Positions 45,708 through 54,284 of a stretch of 64,000 nucleotides of DNA are shown in pieces. The stretch's first letter is position 1. Every line of letters starts with the position of its first letter. A model generated the notes under the pieces. That model was not told where the DNA came from. It was given only the letters and a program-made list of their open reading frames with translations, and ran no database searches. Source of the DNA: Capsulimonas corticalis. GTDB lineage: Bacteria > Armatimonadota > Armatimonadia > Armatimonadales > Capsulimonadaceae. The stretch is taken from contig NZ_AP025739.1 of NCBI RefSeq assembly GCF_003574315.2, positions 4,836,001-4,900,000 on the forward strand. Direction: 5' to 3'. The translations under genes were made by a program, and so were the position numbers.

Positions 45708-46574
45708 TTAACCCTCATAGTGCACCCATCGTTTCTGCGTCCAGAACGCCAGTCCCGTCAGCGACATCACGATGACAAACAGCACCCAGGCCATGGCGCT
45801 GGCGTAGCCCATATCCAGGTATCGCCACGCCCGTTCGAAGAGGTACAGCGCATAAAAGTGCGTGCTGTCCTCGGGGCCGCCCTGCGTCATGATGTACGCT
45901 TCGGTGAAGTACTGGAAGACTCCGATCAAGCCCATCACGAGATTGAAGAAGATCACCGGCGAGAGCATCGGCAGCGTGATATGGCGCAGGCGCTGCCATG
46001 GACTGGCGCCGTCGATTACGGCGGCTTCGTAAAGATAGGCCGGAATGTCCTTGAGGCCCGCGAGATAGATGACCATGCTGCCGCCGACGGCCCAGAGCGA
46101 CATCAGAACAAGGCTCGGGAGCGCCCAGGCGGAGCTTTGCAGCCAGGGTGGTCCGGTAACCCCCACCATCTTCAGCAGCTTGTTGATCAGGCCGATCTCC
46201 GGGTTGAACAGCCACATGAACACGGTGGATGTCGCGACGATGGGGACAATCGACGGGATATAGAAGATTGTCCGGTAAAACCCCATTCCCTTGATATTGA
46301 GGTTCAGCAGAAGCGCCAGCGCCACCCCGACCACGATGCCGACAGGAAGGGCGATGATCGCGAACTTGAACGTAACGCCCAGGGACGTCCAGAACAAGGG
46401 ATCGCCCGAGAAGAGCGCGCGGTAGTTCGCCATGCCGACCCACTTCGCGGGCGTCACGATGTTGTAGCGCGTGAAGGAGAGGTAGATGCTGCTCAGGAAC
46501 GGATACGCCGTAAATACGAGAAATCCCAGGATCCAGGGGGAGATGAAGGCGTAGCCCACCAAATTTTTTTTCAT
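45708..46574 (-). CDS. CUT1 ABC sugar transporter permease (MalF type)
   Basis: A 288-residue permease with six helices (MKKNLVGYAFISPWILGFLVFTAYP opens it). The EAA loop is YLYEAAVIDGASPWQRLRHITLPML. Length fits the MalF-like partner without the large MalF insertion. It lies 18 nt after the spherulin-like gene 3 and 25 nt before the binding protein, one operon with both. Confidence 0.93.
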   Translation of the reverse strand: MKKNLVGYAFISPWILGFLVFTAYPFLSSIYLSFTRYNIVTPAKWVGMANYRALFSGDPLFWTSLGVTFKFAIIALPVGIVVGVALALLLNLNIKGMGFYRTIFYIPSIVPIVATSTVFMWLFNPEIGLINKLLKMVGVTGPPWLQSSAWALPSLVLMSLWAVGGSMVIYLAGLKDIPAYLYEAAVIDGASPWQRLRHITLPMLSPVIFFNLVMGLIGVFQYFTEAYIMTQGGPEDSTHFYALYLFERAWRYLDMGYASAMAWVLFVIVMSLTGLAFWTQKRWVHYEG

Positions 46575-46592
46575 ATCTCTGTCGTCTTTACG

Positions 46593-47354
46593 TTAGCGTT
46601 TCGGCAGAGCCGCGATCTCCTGGCTCCAGACCGCGTCAGACGGGAGTTTGCCGTAAGGGTTAGGCAGAATTTCCGAAGTCAAAAACACCCATCCCGCGCC
46701 GCGCTTGCGGCTGAGCGCGATGACCTGCGCCAGCTGCGCGCCGGGCTTGACATCGTAAACGATGTGCCAGAAGCGTCGGGCGGGATACTTCGCGGTCCAG
46801 TCAGCCCCCACATATTTATTAACGTAAGCGTTTACGTCACTTTCGAAAGTCGCGATGACATCGCCGGCGGCCAGATAGCCCTCCAATGTCGGCGCGCCCG
46901 GATTGAGGACGACAATCGCTTTGGCGTTTGCGGCTTTGACGTCTTTATACAGGCTTCGATAGTAGGGGATATCGGGGGCGAGATTGCTGGTTTCGTCAAA
47001 AAAGATTCCATCGACATGATACCACTGGAAGAACTTGCCGACTTCGTCGAGCACTTCGCTCTTCGCGCGTTTGCCGTAGCTGGTATGGACGTACCCGATC
47101 ACCTGAACGCCCTTCGCCTTCGCTTCGCGCACTTGTTCGACGTATTGCGCATTGAGCGATGCGCCGGGACCGCTGTTCGGATTGATGATCGTCAGGCCCA
47201 CGGTCGGCGCGGCCTTTTCCGCCTGCGTCCAGAGAGGGCCAGGATAGAAATACGAAGGGATCGCCATGCGCTGGCTCTGTGCATGACACGCCGGAGCCAG
47301 CATCGCCCCGGCGAGCGCCGCCGTCATCATAAGGTGGTTTCGCAATTGCTTCAA
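46593..47354 (-). CDS. Secreted spherulin-4 family protein 3 (GH135-like)
   Basis: A 253-residue exported protein with a TTG start (an ATG 24 nt further in is an alternative) and signal peptide ending CHAQS. MAIPSYFYPGPLW, LTIINPNSGPG, GVQVIGYVHTSYG, VDGIFFDETSN and AIVVLNPGAP are clear spherulin-4 marks; the acidic DE in FFDE is the likely catalytic region. It heads the operon with the ABC importer genes. A LacI-type operator core lies within its coding sequence. Confidence 0.87.
   Translation of the reverse strand: MKQLRNHLMMTAALAGAMLAPACHAQSQRMAIPSYFYPGPLWTQAEKAAPTVGLTIINPNSGPGASLNAQYVEQVREAKAKGVQVIGYVHTSYGKRAKSEVLDEVGKFFQWYHVDGIFFDETSNLAPDIPYYRSLYKDVKAANAKAIVVLNPGAPTLEGYLAAGDVIATFESDVNAYVNKYVGADWTAKYPARRFWHIVYDVKPGAQLAQVIALSRKRGAGWVFLTSEILPNPYGKLPSDAVWSQEIAALPKR
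46823..46836. promoter_or_regulatory. Intragenic operator-like site in spherulin-like gene 3
   Basis: CGTAAGCGTTTACG matches the CGTAAACGTTTACG palindrome with one change, inside the coding sequence (codons for DVNAYV). It could be coincidence or a roadblock/auxiliary operator for the importer operon. Confidence 0.4.
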
Positions 47355-47416
47355 AAGTGTACTCTTCCGCGAGGAGTGGAGATCGTCCTCGAATTTGATA
47401 GATTATTTGATAGACT

Positions 47417-47443
47417 TTGGGCGGCGCTGTTCGCGCCGCCCAA
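47417..47443 (-). terminator. Hairpin after pseudopilin 3
   Basis: TTGGGCGGCGC (47417-47427) pairs perfectly with GCGCCGCCCAA (47433-47443), 5-nt loop. On the minus strand it follows the pseudopilin stop and precedes the spherulin-like gene; the T-tail is weak, so some read-through into the importer operon is possible. Confidence 0.65.
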
Positions 47444-47461
47444 GAGAATTTCGAGTGAGGT

Positions 47462-48322
47462 TTACAGGCTGAAGGTAGCCGCGATGGAGTTATCCGCGCA
47501 TCCTGTTCCCGCCGCGAGCGGGACGCCCGGTCCGCCGCCGGTCACGGCGGTGGTATTGCAGTCGGTCTCGGTGGGGTTGGTGTAGCCGGCGGAAACCGCG
47601 CTGCCGCGCATCCACTTGGCGTGGAAGTCGGCGAGCAGGTAGTTGGCGCCATCGGTGTGCCGCCCGGTGGCCGCCGCGAAGCGGCTGTAGTCGCTGGAGG
47701 TCACGCCGTGCAGGTAGCCGGTCGCCATGGCGAGATGGGGAGGAACGTCGTAAGCGCCTCCGCCCGACACGACATACGAGTTGCCGCTTCCGCTCACGCC
47801 AAAGCCAGCCGGCGACGATCCGCCGGAGCCGGTGGTGTCGGCGGTCTCCGTGGAGATGTCGTATGTGTTGCCGGCGTTGTAGAAGTTGCTCTGCACTTCA
47901 AAGAGAAGCACCGTCTTGGCGGGAGACACATACTGGGCGATGCTGTAGCTGTCGACCGTGCTGCCGTCGGGATTGGTATTGTTGCTGTTGTAGGCGTACG
48001 AGCTATAGATTTTATTGCCGCTGGTGGTGTCGCTGGGGCACAGGAAGACCTGCTTGCTCTTAACATAGGCGTAGATCTGGCCGCCCCAGCCGTTGCCTCC
48101 GGGGTAATACCAGTTGACGCCATCGGGATTCTTCTCGTCGTTGTCCTGGCTGTACTGCATGAAGCCCAGTCCGAGCTGCTTCATGTTGGAAAGACACGAC
48201 GTCTGCCGGGCCTTCTCACGGGCCTTGGCGAAGACAGGGAAGAGGATGGCGGCGAGAATCGCAATGATGGCGATGACGACGAGAAGCTCAATGAGGGTAA
48301 AGCCGATTTTCTTGTTATTCAT
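47462..48322 (-). CDS. DUF1559 pseudopilin 3 (H-X9-DF variant)
   Basis: A 286-residue prepilin-like protein with AAGGAAA before the ATG. The leader MNNKKIG precedes [20 protein letters not shown]. Body: [21 protein letters not shown], then a serine/glycine-rich variable middle. The C-terminal signature reads [13 protein letters not shown], so the usual DG is DF. It closely resembles pseudopilin 4 (53082), including a shared C-terminal tail with two cysteines (TETDC, GTGCADN), and both are under the same operator type. It lies upstream of the spherulin/importer operon on the same strand. Confidence 0.9.
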   Translation of the reverse strand: MNNKKIGFTLIELLVVIAIIAILAAILFPVFAKAREKARQTSCLSNMKQLGLGFMQYSQDNDEKNPDGVNWYYPGGNGWGGQIYAYVKSKQVFLCPSDTTSGNKIYSSYAYNSNNTNPDGSTVDSYSIAQYVSPAKTVLLFEVQSNFYNAGNTYDISTETADTTGSGGSSPAGFGVSGSGNSYVVSGGGAYDVPPHLAMATGYLHGVTSSDYSRFAAATGRHTDGANYLLADFHAKWMRGSAVSAGYTNPTETDCNTTAVTGGGPGVPLAAGTGCADNSIAATFSL

Positions 48323-48471
48323 CGTATTTCCTTGGCGTCAATAGGACGGTGTCAACGAGCGTCTATGCTAAAGTCCATGCAAATCCATGCAAGGAACCAA
48401 TTCTATTCGACGATGAATAAAGAGGGGCCGGTTCTCAGGAAACGACGGCTTTCACCGCGAAACGCTGTGAT

Positions 48472-48525
48472 TGCGTAAACGTTTCCGTTAAGACTCATTA
48501 TGCCATTGAAGCTCGCATTTGTCAA
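48472..48525 (-). promoter_or_regulatory. Promoter and operator of pseudopilin 3
   Basis: On the minus strand: TTGACA (48520-48525), 17-nt spacer, CATAAT (48497-48502), then the operator core CGTAAACGTTTCCG (48474-48487 as read on plus). The leader to the ATG is about 170 nt. Confidence 0.82.
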
Positions 48526-48618
48526 GAGAAATTTTCGAATTTCTTTAGAGAAATCACAAAACTCGTAGGCTTGCCGGCTTCCTCTCCTGTCGTCGATTTT
48601 ATTTTATTTCGCACCAAT

Positions 48619-48634
48619 GCGTAAACGTTTACGT
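48619..48634. promoter_or_regulatory. Perfect CGTAAACGTTTACG operator before the isomerase gene
   Basis: GCGTAAACGTTTACGT with a perfect 14-bp palindromic core (48620-48633), the best copy in the window. It lies 55 nt upstream of the isomerase-like ATG and overlaps a probable -35 region (TTTACG, then 18 nt, TATATT at 48652-48657). Confidence 0.8.
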
Positions 48635-48687
48635 TTGCGCGTTTTCCGTGGTATATTTGGAATGATTTTCAAAACGGAGAACGTATC

Positions 48688-49542
48688 ATGCTGCTCAAAT
48701 CACTGAACTACTGGTCCATGCCCGGCGGTCTTGAAGGGACGCTTCCCGTCGAGACGTTTTTGACCCAGGCCAAGCACTATCGCTATGACGCCGTCGAGCT
48801 GTGCATCGCAAACGACGGAGCGCTCGGACTGGATACCGACGAAGCGCGATGCCGTGAAATCTTATCCGCGGCTCAGGCGGCGGGCGTGCAGGTCGCCAGC
48901 GTCGCGTCGGGCATCTACTGGGAGTACGCCCTCGCCAGCGACACCGAGACCGACCGGGCGCGCGCTGTGGAGGCGCTGCGCAAGATGATCCAGATCACAA
49001 GCTGGCTCGGATGCAAAACGCTGCTGACGATCCCCGGCGCGGTCGATGTCTTCTTCCTCCCCGATCAGCCCTCCCGCTCCTATGATGTCGTTTGGGACCG
49101 CTCGGTGGCGGGCCTCAAGCAAGTGCTCCCGCTGGCCGAGGAGCTGAGCGTCCGCCTGGGCATCGAGAACGTCTGGAACAAGTTCCTGACCAGCCCTCTG
49201 GAGATGGCCCGCTTCATCGACCAGTTCGAGAGCCCGGCGATCGGCGCGTATGTCGATGTCGCCAACATTCTTCCTTACGGTTACCCGGAGCAGTGGCTTC
49301 GGATCCTGGGCAAGCGTGTGGCCGGGGTGCACTTTAAAGATTTCCGGCGGGCCGTGGGCAACGGCGACGGCTTTGTCGACCTTCTGGAAGGGGACGTGAA
49401 CTGGCCGGAAGTGATGTCGGCGATCGCCGAGATCGGCTACGACGGCCCGGTGGCGGCGGAGATGATCCCGCAGTACCGTTTCTATCCCGAAGTGCGCATC
49501 GCCAACACCTCCAACGCCATGGACGCGATCCTGGGACGGTAG
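48688..49542 (+). CDS. Sugar phosphate isomerase/epimerase-like TIM barrel
   Basis: A 284-residue xylose-isomerase-like barrel with CGGAGAAC before its ATG. Metal-ligand motifs in order: GIENVWNKF (Glu), YVDVANI (Asp), GVHFKDF (His) and AAEMIPQY (Glu). Such proteins isomerise, epimerise or dehydrate sugars in inositol, ketose and related catabolic routes. It is cytoplasmic, under the strongest operator of the regulon, and divergent from pseudopilin 3. With the Gfo/Idh/MocA oxidoreductase it could form an oxidation-based route for the imported sugar (inference). Confidence 0.9.
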   Translation: MLLKSLNYWSMPGGLEGTLPVETFLTQAKHYRYDAVELCIANDGALGLDTDEARCREILSAAQAAGVQVASVASGIYWEYALASDTETDRARAVEALRKMIQITSWLGCKTLLTIPGAVDVFFLPDQPSRSYDVVWDRSVAGLKQVLPLAEELSVRLGIENVWNKFLTSPLEMARFIDQFESPAIGAYVDVANILPYGYPEQWLRILGKRVAGVHFKDFRRAVGNGDGFVDLLEGDVNWPEVMSAIAEIGYDGPVAAEMIPQYRFYPEVRIANTSNAMDAILGR

Positions 49543-49551
49543 TCGTTTCCT

Positions 49552-50547
49552 TTAGATCGGGGACGGGGCGCAGGATCGGCGGACGACGAGATGCGCCCCG
49601 CACACCTCCATGGCCGGCTCCGCATTGTCTTCGATCATTCCGATCAGCGCCCGGATCGCGGCGCGCGCGACTTGAGGAATATCGATGGCGATGGTCGTCA
49701 GCGGGGGACTGGCCAGCGCGGCGATCTCGACGTTGTCGTGTCCGATCACCGAGATCTCCTTGGGAACGGAGAGCCCGAGGCTGTTCGCCGCCTCGATCGC
49801 TCCGAACGCGAGCACATCGGTCCGCGCGAGCAGCGCCGTCGGCGGATTGTCCAGCTGAAGCAGTTTGTGCGTCGCCTCAAACCCGTCCCGGCTCGTCACC
49901 CCCGCTTCGATCGCCAGGGAGGGATCCCACGCCAGGCCCGCCTCCGCCATCAGCGCCGGCAGCTTGACCCGGATCCCGCTTTCCGGGAATCCGCTGCCGA
50001 TGTAGCCGACGCGCTTGTGACCGAGATTGGCGAAGTATTGCAGCGCTTTGCGAACTCCGGGAACGGTGTCGACACAGATGTGGGACGCCTTGGGGAAATC
50101 GGACTGATCCGGCCCGTCGATGATGACCGTCGGAGTACGCCAGTTCCGGGTCAGCGCCTTCATATCGTCCGCGTTCACTTCCGGACCGCTCATCAGGACG
50201 AGGCCGTCGACCATGCACATATCCGTCTCGGCGCCTTCAGGGCGCCGGCCCAGCCGAAGCAGCAGATTGTAGTTATGGGCGCGCGTCTCCGATTCGAGCG
50301 CGCGGGCCATCTCGATCAAGTAACGATCGGAAAGAACATCGGCGTTGTACGGACACTCCAGGCGGATCAAAAACGTCCGCCCGGTCACCAGTTGGTGGGC
50401 GCTGGCGTTGCGCGTGAAGCCCAGCTCCTGCGCCTTCTCCAGCACCATCTGCCGCGTCTTGGGGTTGATGTCCGGGCGATCGTTCAGCGCCCGCGACACC
50501 GTCCCGCTGCTGACGTTGATGCACTTTGCAAATTCGACGATATTCAT
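49552..50547 (-). CDS. LacI-family transcriptional regulator A
   Basis: A 331-residue LacI protein. The helix-turn-helix MNIVEFAKCINVSSGTVSRAL and hinge (NASAHQLVTGR) are followed by a sensor domain (about 60-330) with VGYIGSGFPESG and ISVIGHDNVEIAAL. It is convergent with the isomerase gene (9-nt gap) and divergent from LacI B by 139 bp. The two share the first 60 residues closely. Either or both may bind the CGTAAACGTTTACG operators of this region. Confidence 0.93.
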   Translation of the reverse strand: MNIVEFAKCINVSSGTVSRALNDRPDINPKTRQMVLEKAQELGFTRNASAHQLVTGRTFLIRLECPYNADVLSDRYLIEMARALESETRAHNYNLLLRLGRRPEGAETDMCMVDGLVLMSGPEVNADDMKALTRNWRTPTVIIDGPDQSDFPKASHICVDTVPGVRKALQYFANLGHKRVGYIGSGFPESGIRVKLPALMAEAGLAWDPSLAIEAGVTSRDGFEATHKLLQLDNPPTALLARTDVLAFGAIEAANSLGLSVPKEISVIGHDNVEIAALASPPLTTIAIDIPQVARAAIRALIGMIEDNAEPAMEVCGAHLVVRRSCAPSPI

Positions 50548-50619
50548 AGTCTTATGGTTACCAATTTCATTGCTGGCAGATATTTCTTATCTTCTTTTAG
50601 AGGCGATTGAGCGTCTTGT

Positions 50620-50648
50620 TTGACAGGGCGCATGCGATTAGGTACAAT
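50620..50648 (+). promoter_or_regulatory. Promoter of LacI regulator B
   Basis: TTGACA (50620-50625), 17-nt spacer, TACAAT (50643-50648). The spacer contains GCGCATGCG. No CGTAAACG-type operator is seen in the 139-bp divergent gap, so these regulators do not appear to control themselves through it. Confidence 0.8.
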
Positions 50649-50686
50649 CCTGAGAGCATCGCGTCGCCTCCATTTTCTAGTCTCTC

Positions 50687-51670
50687 ATGAACATTATCGA
50701 ATTTGCTAAAGCCCTAAATCTGAGTATTGGGACCGTTTCGCGGGCGCTCAACGACCGCGCGCAAGTCAGTCCCAAAACGCGCCAGTTTGTGCTGGAAAAG
50801 GCCGAGGAGCTCGGTTACGTCCCCAACTCCAACGCGCGAAGCCTGGTCACGGGCCGAAACCTGATGATCCGGCTGGTCTGCTCGCACCTGCTGTCCGACT
50901 TGTATCTGGTGGAGCTGGCGCGCGGGGTGGAGGAGGTCGCCGGCGCCCACGGCTACGACCTGCTTCTGCACCTGGGAACGCGCCGCCCCAACGCGGCGAT
51001 GGGCCACGGCGTCGACGGTTTGATCGTGGTCGCCGGACAGGAAACCACCGTCGAGGACCTGCGCCGACTCACGCTGCACGGTCGCACGCCGACGGTGGTG
51101 ATTGCCGGTTCCGAGCCGCTGGACTTTCCGGAGGCGTCCTACGTTTGCCTGGACACCTTCCCGGGAGTGCGCGAGGCGCTCGCGAAGCTGGCCGCCCTCG
51201 GACATCGTCGCGTCGGCTACATCGGCAGCGGCCAGCCCGGCCATGTTTTGAGCGACGCCTTTCCGGCGCTGATGGCGGAGGCCGGTCTGACCTGGTATCC
51301 CGAGCTCGCGCGCGAAGCGGGCGTGACGCCGGATGACGGGCGGCTGGCCGCATTGGATCTGCTCACGCTCATGGCGCCGCCGACCGCGATCTTCGCGCGC
51401 ACCGATATCCTCGCCAGCGGCGCCGTTCAGGCGGTGACGCAGCTTGGGAAAACCGTACCGACCGACGTGTCCGTCATCGGCCACGACAACATCGAGGCCG
51501 CCGCGCTGGTCAATCCGCCGCTGACGACGGTCGCTATCAACATCCCGAACATCGCGGACCTTGCCGTGCGCTCGCTGCTCGCGATGATCGCCGACAAGGC
51601 CGCTCCAACCGTCCAGACCGTGGGCACGCACTTGATCGAACGCCGCTCCTGCGGTCCCGCTCCCGCCTAA
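50687..51670 (+). CDS. LacI-family transcriptional regulator B
   Basis: A 327-residue LacI protein, paralogous to the divergent regulator A. MNIIEFAKALNLSIGTVSRAL is the DNA-binding helix-turn-helix, NSNARSLVTGR the hinge, and the sensor has VGYIGSGQPG and VSVIGHDNIEAAAL. Near-identical recognition helices in A and B (SxGTVSRAL) imply overlapping operators, while different sensors imply different inducers. It ends 4 nt into the convergent oxidoreductase gene. Confidence 0.93.
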   Translation: MNIIEFAKALNLSIGTVSRALNDRAQVSPKTRQFVLEKAEELGYVPNSNARSLVTGRNLMIRLVCSHLLSDLYLVELARGVEEVAGAHGYDLLLHLGTRRPNAAMGHGVDGLIVVAGQETTVEDLRRLTLHGRTPTVVIAGSEPLDFPEASYVCLDTFPGVREALAKLAALGHRRVGYIGSGQPGHVLSDAFPALMAEAGLTWYPELAREAGVTPDDGRLAALDLLTLMAPPTAIFARTDILASGAVQAVTQLGKTVPTDVSVIGHDNIEAAALVNPPLTTVAINIPNIADLAVRSLLAMIADKAAPTVQTVGTHLIERRSCGPAPA

Positions 51671-52881
51671 CCTCTTCGGATCAGATCCCGCTCACGCAGC
51701 GTCTCCTGGACGATATTCTCGCTGGGCCACTGGATCTGCTGGAACTGATGAGTCGCCGCCGATTCCTTGGCCTTCAGACACATCAGCGTGTTCAGCAGAC
51801 CTTCCTCCATCGGCGAGACCGATTCCGATTCCCCGCGAATGACCGCCAGGAAATTGGTCGCGAGCACTTCGTCGCCGCCGCCGTGGATGGCGTTGTTGTC
51901 GAACGTATGCGTTTCGACATGGGGCGAATGGTGCTGAAAGACCTTCAGCTCATTGGTGAACCAATCGAATTCGATCGTTCCCTTGTATCCCAGCAGCGTC
52001 GCGCCGCGCTTCGCCGCCTTGTTGCGCGCGAAGAAGTTCTGGCTGTACACCACGTGCATGCCGGACGCGTACTGGATCAGCGCGCTGCCGGAGTCTTCAT
52101 TGCCGGTGTCCACGGCGAACGCGCACATCTCCTTGGCGGGCATATCGAGGGCCAGCGGCGCGGAGCGAGACGGGTGGTAGGGGCTCTCGAAACAGGTCTT
52201 CTTTTCCGCGCAGTCCATGCACTTCAGACCCGCCGGGTGAGTTCCCTTGAAGATCTGCTTGGACGTCATCGCGGAGATCGCGACCGGCCGATTGCCGGCG
52301 AGCAGAAAATTGATATAGTCGAAGTCGTGCGTGGCTTTTTGCAGGAACAGGCCCTGCGTCTCGGTTTCGTCCCGGTACCATGTCTGGAAGTAGACATTGC
52401 CGTATGGAACGTTGTTCCAGGCCTGAACATGCTCGACCGTCCCGATCTTGCCGGAATCGATGATCTCGCGGGCGAGCTGCGCCAGCGGCGAAAGCCGCAG
52501 CGGGAACGAAACGACCACGCGCGGAGACGAAGCGGCGCGCAGCGCCAGCAGATCCGGCATCGTGGTGGCGACCGGCTTCTCCAGGAAAAGCGCGATATCG
52601 CGGGCGAGCACCTTCACGGCCATCGCCGCGTGCAGGCTGCAGCGCGTGCCGATCACGACGCCGTCGAGCGCCTCGGCGTCGAGCATTTCGTCGGCGGTCT
52701 TGTAAAGATGGACGTCGTCGCCGACGCGGCCGTCGTCATGCAGCTTGGCGGCGATGCTGTCGCATTGCGGATCCGCGATCGCGGCAAGCGAAACATTGGG
52801 ATCCTGTGACCGCATAATGCGCACCATGTGACGGGCGCGCTCTCCATAACCGATGACGCCAAGGCGTATTGGGGAAGACAT
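51667..52881 (-). CDS. Gfo/Idh/MocA-family oxidoreductase with cysteine-rich insertion
   Basis: A 404-residue NAD(P)-dependent sugar dehydrogenase-like protein. The ATG at 52881 follows AGGAAGG; an upstream extension is unsupported. LGVIGYGERARHMV is the Rossmann motif and LFLEKPVATT holds the conserved EKP. Between barrel-like domain strands there is KCMDCAEKKTCFESPYHP, three closely spaced cysteines unusual for simple family members, possibly a metal site. It likely oxidises a sugar or inositol in the cytoplasm. It follows pseudopilin 4 by 200 nt on the same strand and is convergent with LacI B. Confidence 0.9.
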   Translation of the reverse strand: MSSPIRLGVIGYGERARHMVRIMRSQDPNVSLAAIADPQCDSIAAKLHDDGRVGDDVHLYKTADEMLDAEALDGVVIGTRCSLHAAMAVKVLARDIALFLEKPVATTMPDLLALRAASSPRVVVSFPLRLSPLAQLAREIIDSGKIGTVEHVQAWNNVPYGNVYFQTWYRDETETQGLFLQKATHDFDYINFLLAGNRPVAISAMTSKQIFKGTHPAGLKCMDCAEKKTCFESPYHPSRSAPLALDMPAKEMCAFAVDTGNEDSGSALIQYASGMHVVYSQNFFARNKAAKRGATLLGYKGTIEFDWFTNELKVFQHHSPHVETHTFDNNAIHGGGDEVLATNFLAVIRGESESVSPMEEGLLNTLMCLKAKESAATHQFQQIQWPSENIVQETLRERDLIRRG

Positions 52882-53058
52882 ATCTTTCCTTCCTGTCTCC
52901 TGAGTTGAATTGTGCGACGCGTCCATGCGCTTCCAGAGCGTTTCCGTCGAATTCAAGAGTGAGGGAGCCGCCGGATGGCCACGGCGCCGTAAGCGGCGTC
53001 GAAAGCCCGTCCGGCGGCTCCGTTTCGATACGAAATTCATCGCGTTGGATGAAGATTT

Positions 53059-53072
53059 CGCAAGCGTTTGCG
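53059..53072. promoter_or_regulatory. Weak operator-like site after pseudopilin 4
   Basis: CGCAAGCGTTTGCG is a near-palindrome related to the CGTAAACGTTTACG operators. It lies just past the pseudopilin stop, upstream of the oxidoreductase gene, where it could act on that gene. Confidence 0.35.
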
Positions 53073-53081
53073 CGTTACGCC

Positions 53082-53945
53082 TTACAGGCTGAACGTGGCG
53101 GCGATGGTGTTATCTCCGCATCCGGTGCCGGCGGCGAGCGGCACGCCCGGTCCGCCGCCGGTCACGGCTGCCGTGTTGCAGTCGGTCTCGGTGGGGTTGG
53201 TGTAGCCGGCGGAAACGGCGCTGCCGCGCATCCACTTGGCGTGGAAGTCGGCGAGCAGGTAGTTCGCGCCATCCGTGTGCCGCCCTGTGGCCGTTGCGAA
53301 GCGGCTGTAGTCACTGGACGTCGCACCGCGCAGATAGCCGGTCGCGAGCAGCAGGTTGGCGGGGGAGTTAAAAGCGCCCGCTCCCGCCACAACGTACGCA
53401 TTGCCGGCTCCGCTGACGCCGAAGCCGGCGGGAGAGTAGCCTTCGCCGCCGGTCGTCACGTTTGCGTCGGTGGAGACATCCCATCCGTCCGTTGCCCCGA
53501 AGTAGTTCCCCTGGACTTCAAAGAGCAAAACGGTTTTGGCGGGCGAGACATACTTGGCGATGCTGAAGCTGTCCACGCCTAACCCCGTTGGATCGGTGTT
53601 GTTGCTGTTGTAGCCATAGGAGCTGTGCTCTTTATTGCCCGTGCTGTCGCTGGGGCACAGGAAGACCTGCTTGCTCTTGACATAGGGGTAGAGCTGTCCG
53701 GCCCAGCCGTTGCCGCCGGGATAGAACCAGTTGACGCCGTCGGGGTTCTTTTCGTCGTTGTCCTGGCTGTACTGCATGAAGCCCAGTCCGAGCTGCTTCA
53801 TGTTGGAAAGACACGACGTCTGCCGGGCCTTCTCACGGGCCTTGGCGAAGACAGGGAAGAGGATGGCGGCGAGAATCGCAATGATGGCGATGACGACGAG
53901 CAGTTCAATCAAAGTAAAGCCTGTGGCTTTGCGGCGGCGGTCCAT
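53082..53945 (-). CDS. DUF1559 pseudopilin 4 (H-X9-DF variant)
   Basis: A 287-residue prepilin-like protein, AAGGAG before the [12 protein letters not shown] precedes [20 protein letters not shown]. It is a close paralogue of pseudopilin 3: the first 80 and last 70 residues are nearly the same, including [13 protein letters not shown] and the two-cysteine tail, while the middle (about 115-200) has diverged. Its promoter is a perfect consensus with a downstream operator. Transcript likely continues to the Gfo/Idh/MocA gene. Confidence 0.9.
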   Translation of the reverse strand: MDRRRKATGFTLIELLVVIAIIAILAAILFPVFAKAREKARQTSCLSNMKQLGLGFMQYSQDNDEKNPDGVNWFYPGGNGWAGQLYPYVKSKQVFLCPSDSTGNKEHSSYGYNSNNTDPTGLGVDSFSIAKYVSPAKTVLLFEVQGNYFGATDGWDVSTDANVTTGGEGYSPAGFGVSGAGNAYVVAGAGAFNSPANLLLATGYLRGATSSDYSRFATATGRHTDGANYLLADFHAKWMRGSAVSAGYTNPTETDCNTAAVTGGGPGVPLAAGTGCGDNTIAATFSL

Positions 53946-54095
53946 GTTCGTTCTCCTTAAATATCAGAAAGTAAACGGATATCGAAAGGCGCTGGGTCGA
54001 TCGCTGGAAACGAAGGACGGCGCCAATTGCGTGCGTGTGAAATCCGAAATACACATCACGTCAGAGCAAGGAAATAGGCGACGCTGCCACAGTTG

Positions 54096-54151
54096 CGTAA
54101 ACCTTTACGGCAACTGTTCTGCATTATATTCTCGATCTTGTGTTTTGTCAA
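54096..54151 (-). promoter_or_regulatory. Proximal promoter and operator of pseudopilin 4
   Basis: On the minus strand: TTGACA (54146-54151), 17-nt spacer, TATAAT (54123-54128), then operator core CGTAAACCTTTACG (54096-54109), palindromic except for its CC centre. This is a perfect consensus promoter. The leader to the ATG is about 165 nt. Confidence 0.85.
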
Positions 54152-54284
54152 GGAAGATTGTCAAATATTGCAATTAATTTTGTTTCGATAGGCGATTTTG
54201 TAGAAAATCACCCTCGTTTCTCCCATGAGCGCTCTGCCGGCGCCGTCTCATCCCCTTGTTGACGCGCAAGTGATTTCGAAAAAT

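Noticed and set aside
46581-46606. CTTTACGTTAGCG as a further regulon operator
   Set aside because: Not palindromic around a CG centre and overlaps the stop of the spherulin-like gene; only a chance half-site.
45639-47585. 648-codon plus-strand frame
   Set aside because: Antisense to permease and spherulin-like genes; low complexity of Arg/His/Asp and no start signal.
48688-49542. Calling the TIM barrel a true xylose isomerase
   Set aside because: Length 284 and the motifs fit the sugar phosphate isomerase/epimerase-like superfamily, not XylA (about 440 residues).
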